Source: an uncultured Veillonella sp. (GTDB lineage Bacteria > Bacillota > Negativicutes > Veillonellales > Veillonellaceae). Taken from it: a stretch of DNA of 10,008 bases. Below, one piece after another: positions 5,728-10,008 of this stretch (its first letter is position 1; each line of letters starts with the position of its first letter). Below the pieces are notes generated by a model that saw only the letters and a list, made by a program, of their open reading frames with translations, did no database searches and was not told the origin of the DNA. The position numbers and the translations under genes were made by a program. Location: assembly GCF_934230905.1 (NCBI RefSeq), contig NZ_CAKQFJ010000045.1, forward strand, positions 1 through 10,008, in the 5' to 3' direction.

Positions 5728-5772
5728 AAAAAGGCCTATCAACCTAGATATTTATTCTAAGCTGATAGGCTC
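5728..5772 (-). terminator. Terminator below the lysis operon
   Basis: An 8-bp stem GCCTATCA/TGATAGGC (5734-5741 with 5763-5770) has a nested inner stem, followed on the minus strand by CTTTTTATTT. It separates the lysis operon from the moron-like gene. Confidence 0.7.
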
Positions 5773-5848
5773 TTGTGATTTTCAGTTATAAACAATTACT
5801 TTACAACTGAATTATTAAATTTCAATAAATCGAAAATTTTAACGCACC

Positions 5849-5875
5849 CCAAACGCAGATATTACCTACGTTTGG
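5849..5875. repeat. Stem-loop downstream of the spanin-like genes
   Basis: CCAAACG (5849-5855) pairs with CGTTTGG (5869-5875) around a 13-nt loop containing AGATATTA, a string also seen in the loops of the two terminators at 5350 and 5728. It could be an additional terminator or RNA-stabilising element. The rest of 5776-5950 shows no supported gene. Confidence 0.5.
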
Positions 5876-5950
5876 AGATTTTATATTTTGGCCAGAATGT
5901 ACTACCAGGAGTCCACCTGCTCCTGCTCAGGAGATATATGGATCACCTCT

Positions 5951-6475
5951 CTATCGACGAATTGCACCTGCTAATCCAAATACACCGCTTACCACGGCCC
6001 ATGTGTCGCGTTGCCTTTTAAGGCGCTGTTCTGTTCGTTTGTTGCGATTGATTTGCTCTTTCAATTCTTCTAATGAGGTCGAGGCTTCGTTCAATTTCGC
6101 TTCTTGCGTCGTCAAGAGATTGGAGGCTTTCGCTAATTCTTGCCCCTGTTTCTCGTTGATTGCTTTGAGCGTGTTCAATTCCTTCGTCCGTTCTTCGTTG
6201 ATAATCTTCAATTCGGCTAATGCTGTTCCCTGCGTCGCGGTTAAGCTGTTGGCTTGTTGCAATGCTTTCTCGGAGCTGTTGATTGAGCTTTCGGCTTTCG
6301 TCAAGCGCCCTTTGAGTTCGTTCCAACTGCTCACGGGTACGCTGATAGTCGACTCTTGTGTCGAGATACCCTCTGACGAGGCTGCATGCGAAACAGATGA
6401 TAAGAACGCTAAGCACACCAAGAATAATGCGCTTAAAAGTAAACGCAGATACAATTTTGTTTTTGATAGTTTCAT
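5951..6475 (-). CDS. Exported coiled-coil protein overlapping the i-spanin-like gene (spanin partner candidate)
   Basis: A protein of 174 residues. Residues 1-31 look like a cleavable signal peptide (basic n-region KLSKTK, Leu-rich core, cleavage after SHA). Residues 55-155 are a long heptad-rich coiled coil (Leu and Ala at heptad positions, for example TALAELKIINEERTKEL). The C terminus has a hydrophobic stretch (159-172) after basic KRQR. The start ATG lies 4 nt inside the neighbouring 153-residue gene and 9 nt from the shared AGGAG. Upstream in-frame codons back to 6577 only overlap the endolysin and are ignored. No convincing lipobox is seen (Cys21 is preceded by LFLV), so it is not a typical o-spanin lipoprotein. 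It shares 458 bp in another frame with the 153-residue gene. Confidence 0.7.
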   Translation of the reverse strand: MKLSKTKLYLRLLLSALFLVCLAFLSSVSHAASSEGISTQESTISVPVSSWNELKGRLTKAESSINSSEKALQQANSLTATQGTALAELKIINEERTKELNTLKAINEKQGQELAKASNLLTTQEAKLNEASTSLEELKEQINRNKRTEQRLKRQRDTWAVVSGVFGLAGAIRR

Positions 6476-6479
6476 ACAT
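6018..6479 (-). CDS. i-spanin-like membrane-anchored coiled-coil protein (Rz-like)
   Basis: A protein of 153 residues with a short cytoplasmic N terminus, one membrane span (about 17-35) and a long polar periplasmic coiled coil (about 42-147) rich in Arg, Glu, Gln and Ser. This is the plan of inner-membrane spanins such as lambda Rz, which join inner and outer membranes in the last step of lysis of diderm hosts. It lies directly after the endolysin (12 nt), where spanin genes are expected. AGGAG sits 5 nt before its ATG. Practically the whole gene is also read in another frame as the 174-residue coiled-coil protein. Family assignment rests on topology and location, not on sequence identity. 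Confidence 0.65.
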   Translation of the reverse strand: MYETIKNKIVSAFTFKRIILGVLSVLIICFACSLVRGYLDTRVDYQRTREQLERTQRALDESRKLNQQLRESIATSQQLNRDAGNSISRIEDYQRRTDEGIEHAQSNQRETGARISESLQSLDDARSEIERSLDLIRRIERANQSQQTNRTAP

Positions 6480-6490
6480 GGTAACTCCTT
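6475..6490 (-). promoter_or_regulatory. One Shine-Dalgarno sequence serving two start codons
   Basis: The minus strand reads AAGGAG, TTACC, then ATGTATG. The AGGAG is 5 nt from the first ATG (153-residue gene) and 9 nt from the second (174-residue gene), both within the working range, so the same ribosome-binding site could load ribosomes in two frames. Confidence 0.7.
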
Positions 6491-6491
6491 T

Positions 6492-7067
6492 CTAAATCGT
6501 ACTACCCCACTGAGCGCCCCACCATCGAGCGGTGCCACGTAACCAGTCGCCACCGCTCCATCGTTCGTCACCTGCATGGCACACTAAGAGGTCCCATCGG
6601 TCAACATTGGAGTCTGGGCCGTAGGTGTTATTAGGATAGCCCGTCGGATCTAAATAATAGAGGTCTAGGCCGTCCTTATTATCGGCCGCCTCTGCATGGG
6701 TCATTTGATGTTGTATATCAAGTGGTACACCAGCGTTAATAGTTAACACTGCCATAATTTGAGTCATAGTGGTTAACTGTTCTTTGGTTGGCGGTTCGCT
6801 CCCTAGATTATTTTCACTGACTGCATCCCAACACGCTTCAATAGCAATGCCTACCGCGTTACTGTTGCGCATGTAGGTGTGTTCCTTATAATCGGTTAAG
6901 GCCTCCATATCGGTCCACATCGTACCGTCTCGGTCGATGTTGATGTGGTAGTCCTTGAAATGCTTGCCACCTTTGACCCCTGTCCAATGCAGGTATGTCT
7001 TTTCAATTTGGCCATACGCATCTAGCGCCAGGTCTTTTAACTCATCCATTGATAGTTGTCTAAACAT
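6492..7067 (-). CDS. Phage endolysin, N-acetylmuramoyl-L-alanine amidase
   Basis: A protein of 191 residues with a single amidase_2-type zinc domain and no signal peptide, so it needs the holin to reach peptidoglycan. Recognisable elements are YLHWTG with His27 as first zinc ligand, DYHINIDRDG (39-48), VGIAIEA (72-78), MTHAEA with His124, and RWDL with Asp159 as the likely third ligand. The family cleaves the MurNAc-L-Ala bond. The C terminus is Trp/Gly-rich (WSGGDWLRGTARWWGAQWG), perhaps a small wall-contact tail. The ATG follows the stop codon of the upstream holin-like gene directly, with a GAGGGGG site inside that gene. The spanin-like pair follows, completing a holin-endolysin-spanin cassette. 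Confidence 0.9.
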   Translation of the reverse strand: MFRQLSMDELKDLALDAYGQIEKTYLHWTGVKGGKHFKDYHINIDRDGTMWTDMEALTDYKEHTYMRNSNAVGIAIEACWDAVSENNLGSEPPTKEQLTTMTQIMAVLTINAGVPLDIQHQMTHAEAADNKDGLDLYYLDPTGYPNNTYGPDSNVDRWDLLVCHAGDERWSGGDWLRGTARWWGAQWGSTI

Positions 7068-7460
7068 TTATTTCCCCCTCTCGTCATGGTTAACGTCATC
7101 AGATAGTTGTTGTATACTAGGTCGATTCATAGGCAACGTATTCTGTTCCTCAAGCTTGTCTGGTATCCCATTATGGTTCTTATCGATGAACATGCCGCAC
7201 AGCCCTACGATAGCCAAAAACACTGACGGAACGTTGATATGGTCAACGATAAGTATTCCCTTATCGATAAGCTGATTCGCTTCAGGTGATACATATCCTC
7301 TAATTGTTGATAGCGCATACTGGGCAACGACTAATATCATTGGTACTAGCATGACGAGGACTAACGCCCTCGTTGCTAATACGCCAGTTGGCCGTATGCC
7401 AGCTATTCGAATGGACTGATATGACCGCTTTATGCGGTTAATGATAGCTAACTTATCCAT
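7068..7460 (-). CDS. Small two-span membrane protein, holin-like, with EF-hand-like loop
   Basis: A protein of 130 residues. Two hydrophobic segments (about 32-52 and 70-91) and a polar C-terminal tail give a holin- or antiholin-like topology. Just after the second span is DKNHNGIPDKLE (93-104), which resembles an EF-hand or dockerin calcium loop. The start overlaps the end of the first holin gene by 8 nt, and the stop abuts the endolysin ATG, so all three are translationally coupled. Holin function is inferred from size, topology and place immediately before the endolysin. Confidence 0.65.
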   Translation of the reverse strand: MDKLAIINRIKRSYQSIRIAGIRPTGVLATRALVLVMLVPMILVVAQYALSTIRGYVSPEANQLIDKGILIVDHINVPSVFLAIVGLCGMFIDKNHNGIPDKLEEQNTLPMNRPSIQQLSDDVNHDERGK

Positions 7461-8004
7461 TACCCCTCCATGCCTTTATAATTTCAATCGTATATTGAAA
7501 TATTTTGCCGATGTCGATTAGGTCATCTTCTACCATTTCACGTAGGTTTTCAATGATTGACCAGCATTCGGCAAAAAATGGTATCAACATAAACGCATAC
7601 GAAAAAATATGGTCTAGGAATAGGTTTGTATTTGGAATAGGAATATCAGGTAATGAAATAAACACAATGGATAGTATCATCCATGCAGGGTATTGTATGC
7701 ATAGTTTCTTTAGTAGATCACCTCTAAGGCGCTCACTCATTAAATATCTACGCCGTTCCCCGGTTGTTTTATCAATATACTTACCTTTTCCCCAGCCGTA
7801 CCAGGTTAACGTTGTTAATAGCGTAATAGGATTATTAGGCCTGTGATTATCCTTGTTATATCGCAACACTTCTGCAGCAATTCGTTGTATAGTGTCCACG
7901 AATAACAATGTAGTGGTTAGAATAATCACTACTCCCATGCTTACTAAATGTTCATGCGATACCCCACTTATGAGCATGATTAAAATATCATTAAGAATAT
8001 CCAT
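7453..8004 (-). CDS. Phage holin family protein
   Basis: A protein of 183 residues with hydrophobic spans at about 20-38, 107-122 and 130-152, separated by a basic loop (KGKYIDKTTGERRRYLMSERLR). The last part, AFMLIPFFAECWSIIENL, is typical of the phage_holin_4/toxin-secretion holin family of Firmicutes phages, in which an Glu-rich ENL motif follows the last span. Its role would be to form the inner-membrane holes that release the endolysin and set lysis time. GGGGGAG lies 3 nt before the ATG; the gap to the upstream Cys-rich gene is 16 nt. Confidence 0.78.
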   Translation of the reverse strand: MDILNDILIMLISGVSHEHLVSMGVVIILTTTLLFVDTIQRIAAEVLRYNKDNHRPNNPITLLTTLTWYGWGKGKYIDKTTGERRRYLMSERLRGDLLKKLCIQYPAWMILSIVFISLPDIPIPNTNLFLDHIFSYAFMLIPFFAECWSIIENLREMVEDDLIDIGKIFQYTIEIIKAWRGNG

Positions 8005-8020
8005 TCACTCCCCCATGCCC

Positions 8021-8164
8021 TTATGGTTCTTCTTTATCTAAAGCCATTAAATCATTGTGCACGCATCCTTCTGTCGGACACGTGCCGTCCTCATTCAAAG
8101 TTGCCCAACAGTATTCACAAAAGTGCATCACTGGTACATCAGATTTGATTTCGTAGTTATCCAT
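8021..8164 (-). CDS. 47-residue Cys-rich protein with zinc-ribbon-like motif
   Basis: Too short for usual gene finders but well supported. Its ATG overlaps the TAA of the upstream gene by 1 nt (TAATG), and GGAGG of the upstream gene end lies before it. The protein begins MDNYEIKSD and contains FCEYCWATLNEDGTCPTEGC, a CxxC...CxxxxC arrangement able to bind one zinc ion. It lies in the late operon between the 133-residue protein and the holin. Similar tiny ribbon proteins are found in phage tail/lysis junctions; the function is unknown. Confidence 0.65.
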   Translation of the reverse strand: MDNYEIKSDVPVMHFCEYCWATLNEDGTCPTEGCVHNDLMALDKEEP

Positions 8165-8565
8165 TATTTGACCTCCTTAATCTTAGCCACCATTTCGGCA
8201 TTGAGTTTTTTAAATTGTGCTTGTAAATCATCATATGGCACATTAGCTAACCGTCTACGTAGTAACGCTAGGTCTAACGTTGCAAATCGTTCGTCATAGT
8301 ATTTGCGAATTTGTGCAATACGTTCCGCTTTTGTCGGTTCATATTCCGTTACTGAAACATCAACAAACTCACCATTTACATAGGCTTTATTGTTTAAAAA
8401 TTGGTCTAGCATAGCATCATCACCATATACATAATTAGCTGCATCTGGATATTGAGATTTAGCTTGTTCAAGTAAAGCACTCTCACCAATTGGTGCTAAC
8501 ATACTATCGACGATTGATGTAATACGTCGACCTTCCGCATCAAGTACGTGGATATAATTATTCAT
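8164..8565 (-). CDS. Phage protein at the tail-fibre/lysis junction, 133 residues
   Basis: Starts MNNYIHVLDAEGRR at 8565 with AAAGGA 8 nt upstream. An in-frame extension to 8652 would run into the divergent recombinase gene and is rejected. The N-terminal part (1-75) looks like a small folded domain with YVNGEFVDVS. The C-terminal half is a helical, charged coiled-coil-like tail (TKAERIAQIRKYYDERF, then LRRRLANVPYDD). The position next to tail-fibre tip modules and upstream of lysis genes suggests a fibre-associated or fibre-assembly protein, which is inference. It is the most upstream minus-strand gene visible, and only 36 bp separate it from the divergent recombinase gene. Confidence 0.75.
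   Translation of the reverse strand: MNNYIHVLDAEGRRITSIVDSMLAPIGESALLEQAKSQYPDAANYVYGDDAMLDQFLNNKAYVNGEFVDVSVTEYEPTKAERIAQIRKYYDERFATLDLALLRRRLANVPYDDLQAQFKKLNAEMVAKIKEVK
8553..8558 (+). promoter_or_regulatory. Candidate -10 for the recombinase gene
   Basis: TATAAT on the plus strand, 44 nt before the recombinase ATG and inside the start of the divergent gene. No good -35 is seen at 17 nt, so expression may be low or driven otherwise. Confidence 0.25.
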
Positions 8566-8601
8566 TTCTTTTATCCTTTCGTTTTTAATAAGGAGGAACA
8601 T

Positions 8602-9480
8602 ATGAATAGTACTGTTAAGCACTACCCAAGAAATGCGTATCTTCGCATGCACCGCAAAAGTGCGTGTGTCGAAACGTTTAAAAGTTTGTACAAAAAATGG
8701 CTGCCTACTCGTATTGGAATCGTGAGTAAATCAGCCATTGAATCCTATCGCATTGCCTATGATCATATTCAATCAATTGCTAATATTCCTATTAACTTAA
8801 TTAAATACTCTGATATGCAATGCGTTATTGATAGAATGAGAGATAACGGCCTATCCTACGCATCAGCCAAGAAGGTACGTACATTACTCTCATTACTGTC
8901 TAAGTATGCAATTGTTAATGATATTGATATTAAGGATTACACCTCTTTTCTTAATCTCGGCCATGATGTTAGCGTGTATCCTCATAAACCATTCACTCGC
9001 CAACAGATTAATCGATTGTGGAGCCTTAATACTACCGATACTTATGGTATTCTAATACTCTTATATACAGGTATGCGATGTGGTGAATTGCTATCGTTAC
9101 GTAAAAACGATATTAACCTCCGCACTAAATGTCTTATAGTACGTCAATCTAAAACTGATGCTGGCCGTAATCGCTTAATTCCCATTCATAGTCGAATATT
9201 TCCAATAGTTACAACCTTGTATCACAATTCATCAGATAAGATATTACCTATTTCTTATGCTCAATTCAGCAAGCAATTTAAATCAGTAATGACGGCTATC
9301 AAATGTTCCCATTCAACTCATGACTGCCGTCACACAGTAGCCACATTGTTAGATAAATACGGTGCATCACCTACTGCAACTCGTGCAATTCTTGGCCACA
9401 AACATGGCGATATTACAACCAAGGTTTATACTCACAAAGAATTGCGAGAACTCCGCAAAGCCATTGAGCTACTTCCCTAG
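8602..9480 (+). CDS. Tyrosine recombinase, probably a tail-fibre-tip shuffling (Rci-like) enzyme
   Basis: A protein of 292 residues; the ATG at 8602 has AGGAGG 5 nt upstream (an in-frame ATG at 8548 has no such site). The N-terminal SAM-like DNA-binding domain spans about 22-105 and the catalytic domain about 130-285. All catalytic residues are present: Arg159 in TGMRCGELL, Lys184 in RQSKTDAGRNR, His240 and Arg243 in HDCRHTVA, His266 in LGHKHGD and Tyr276 in TTKVYTH. The gene is opposite in direction to the late operon. It is followed with no gap by tail-fibre tip modules that start with a shared 12-bp repeat. It also lies at the late end of the prophage rather than beside the attachment site. 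Together these favour site-specific shuffling of fibre ends over prophage integration. Confidence 0.9.
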   Translation: MNSTVKHYPRNAYLRMHRKSACVETFKSLYKKWLPTRIGIVSKSAIESYRIAYDHIQSIANIPINLIKYSDMQCVIDRMRDNGLSYASAKKVRTLLSLLSKYAIVNDIDIKDYTSFLNLGHDVSVYPHKPFTRQQINRLWSLNTTDTYGILILLYTGMRCGELLSLRKNDINLRTKCLIVRQSKTDAGRNRLIPIHSRIFPIVTTLYHNSSDKILPISYAQFSKQFKSVMTAIKCSHSTHDCRHTVATLLDKYGASPTATRAILGHKHGDITTKVYTHKELRELRKAIELLP

Positions 9481-9492
9481 AGCCAATGGGGA
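9481..9492 (+). repeat. Tip-module repeat 1 (candidate recombination site)
   Basis: AGCCAATGGGGA, immediately after the TAG of the recombinase. It is read as Ser-Gln-Trp-Gly in the module frame. CCA-A-TGG within it is a short dyad. Confidence 0.75.
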
Positions 9493-9717
9493 AAGTCAGA
9501 CATTGCAGTTACTAGGACTATATATGATGGAGCTAGTAACTTTATAATACCTTTTACTTTTCCTCCGTTCGTCGCAGTCACTAACATAGCTACGGCAACC
9601 TTAGATAATGATAGTTGGACAAGTAGTGCCGTTAAGAAAATAACAATCAATGACTTCTCTTATATGTCAGCGCAAAACAATGTTACATCTATTTGTTGGA
9701 GCGCTATTGGATTTTAG
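9481..9717 (+). CDS. Silent tail-fibre C-terminal module 1
   Basis: An open frame of 78 codons plus TAG with no start codon or ribosome site. It begins SQWGKSDIAVTR, continues with a beta-rich segment containing FIIPFTFPPFVAVTN, and ends SICWSAIGF. The QWG start, FPxxF middle and W/Y-x-AIG end are the pattern of phage tail-fibre receptor-tip domains (gp53-like C-terminal type). It is in the same frame as the recombinase but separated from it by the stop codon. It would be expressed only after being joined to a fibre gene by recombination at the repeat. Confidence 0.75.
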   Translation, partial: SQWGKSDIAVTRTIYDGASNFIIPFTFPPFVAVTNIATATLDNDSWTSSAVKKITINDFSYMSAQNNVTSICWSAIGF

Positions 9718-9727
9718 CCAATGGGGA
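9716..9727 (+). repeat. Tip-module repeat 2 (candidate recombination site)
   Basis: AGCCAATGGGGA, identical to repeat 1. Its first two bases form the end of the TAG stop of module 1 (9715-9717). Confidence 0.75.
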
Positions 9728-9931
9728 CAGACTTCTCACAATACATCAGAATATCAATCAAAAGCGACATTACCAATTAGATTTAACACTCCTTTTAAAG
9801 CAGTGGGCTCTATTTCACCTTCTACTGGAAGTCCAAGTGGGAACAATTATGATGATGCAATAAAATTAACATCATCTGATATTGCATTTAGATTTTATGG
9901 ACATAGTTATATCGCTATAGGATTATCGTAA
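9716..9931 (+). CDS. Silent tail-fibre C-terminal module 2
   Basis: 71 codons plus TAA without a start codon. It begins SQWGQTSHNTSEYQSK, contains TLPIRFNTPFKAVG, and ends HSYIAIGLS. The overall plan is the same as module 1 (QWG, [FL]PxxF, AIG end), but the residues between these anchors differ almost completely, as expected for alternative receptor-binding tips. It lies head-to-tail behind module 1 in the same direction. Confidence 0.75.
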   Translation, partial: SQWGQTSHNTSEYQSKATLPIRFNTPFKAVGSISPSTGSPSGNNYDDAIKLTSSDIAFRFYGHSYIAIGLS

Positions 9932-9941
9932 CCAATGGGGA
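9930..9941 (+). repeat. Tip-module repeat 3 (candidate recombination site)
   Basis: AACCAATGGGGA, one mismatch to repeats 1 and 2 at the second base. Its first two bases form the end of the TAA stop of module 2 (9929-9931). Confidence 0.72.
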
Positions 9942-10008
9942 CTAGTTAAAAGGGGGCGCATTGATATGTGGTATACATCACCCACACAATTTCCAATAGC
10001 TTTTAAAG
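9930..10008 (+). CDS. Silent tail-fibre C-terminal module 3, cut by the window end
   Basis: 26 codons are visible: NQWGLVKRGRIDMWY and then PTQFPIAFK, again QWG followed by the FPIAF type motif expected before the core of the tip domain. The frame is open to the end of the window. There is no start codon at the repeat. The unusual basic VKRGR segment differs from modules 1 and 2. Confidence 0.65.

Noticed and set aside
5905..5950. Possible 14-codon frame starting at GTG after the spanin-like gene
   Set aside because: Too short, and its start overlaps its own putative ribosome site; no other support.
6003..6542. Long plus-strand open frame of 179 codons opposite the spanin-like genes
   Set aside because: It is antisense to two minus-strand frames with export signals and a shared ribosome site; it has no ribosome site of its own and a Cys/Ser-rich composition typical of a shadow.
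8484..8495. Perfect 12-bp palindrome CACCAATTGGTG, similar to the CCAATGG part of the tip repeat
   Set aside because: It lies inside a coding gene, lacks the GGGGA half of the repeat and has no tip module beside it; probably chance.
8548..8601. Earlier in-frame start for the recombinase
   Set aside because: No ribosome site there, while AGGAGG sits 5 nt before the ATG at 8602.
8566..8652. N-terminal extension of the 133-residue phage protein to an upstream ATG
   Set aside because: It would overlap the divergent recombinase start; the internal ATG at 8565 has a ribosome site and the extension looks non-coding.
9362..9547. Out-of-frame 61-codon frame across the recombinase end and module 1
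   Set aside because: It overlaps the catalytic end of the recombinase in another frame and reads module 1 out of its QWG frame.
9481..10008. CRISPR array or integron cassette array
   Set aside because: Only 12-bp repeats with spacers over 200 bp rule out CRISPR; the repeats lack the long attC-type palindromes, the modules have no starts, and the recombinase shows no integron-specific insertion that I can see.

Overview
The window looks like chromosome of an AT-rich Negativicutes bacterium, most likely Veillonella or a close relative. This is judged from base composition, protein style and spanin-like lysis genes, which fit a diderm host; it is inference without a database search. A prophage is integrated in a tRNA-Leu(GAG) gene.

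Left part (1 to about 4630) is host DNA. A minus-strand operon, with an extended -10 promoter near 2838 and a terminator at 59-91, encodes a lipoprotein polysaccharide deacetylase, a membrane-anchored phosphodiester glycosidase (NAGPA-type) and an unrecognised anchored exported protein. A divergent gene encodes a nitrilase-superfamily omega-amidase-like enzyme and shares a bidirectional terminator with a small hypothetical gene. The following intergenic stretch holds a self-contained candidate small RNA (about 4467-4339, minus). After it come the terminator and the 3' part of a tRNA-Leu gene that lacks its 5' half. This marks a prophage attachment junction.

Right part (about 4700-10008) is the late end of the prophage. 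Next to the junction are a small HTH gene, a tiny membrane peptide, and a 31-residue basic/hydrophobic peptide gene opposed by a convergent antisense promoter and terminator (a type I toxin-antitoxin-like arrangement). Then comes a moron-like gene with its own promoter and flanking terminators. The minus-strand lysis operon reads, from right to left: a 133-residue phage protein, a 47-residue Cys-rich protein, two holin-like membrane proteins, an amidase endolysin, and two spanin-like coiled-coil proteins encoded in two frames of the same DNA from start codons 4 nt apart behind a single Shine-Dalgarno sequence.

The right end holds the most striking system. A plus-strand tyrosine recombinase gene (8602-9480) is followed immediately by a tandem array of promoterless, start-less alternative tail-fibre C-terminal modules. 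Each begins at the same 12-bp sequence (AGCCAATGGGGA or AACCAATGGGGA, read as Ser/Asn-Gln-Trp-Gly), and each complete module ends at a stop codon that overlaps the next repeat. The array runs off the window. It looks like a shufflon-type receptor-tip switching locus, with the recombinase probably dedicated to shuffling rather than to prophage integration.
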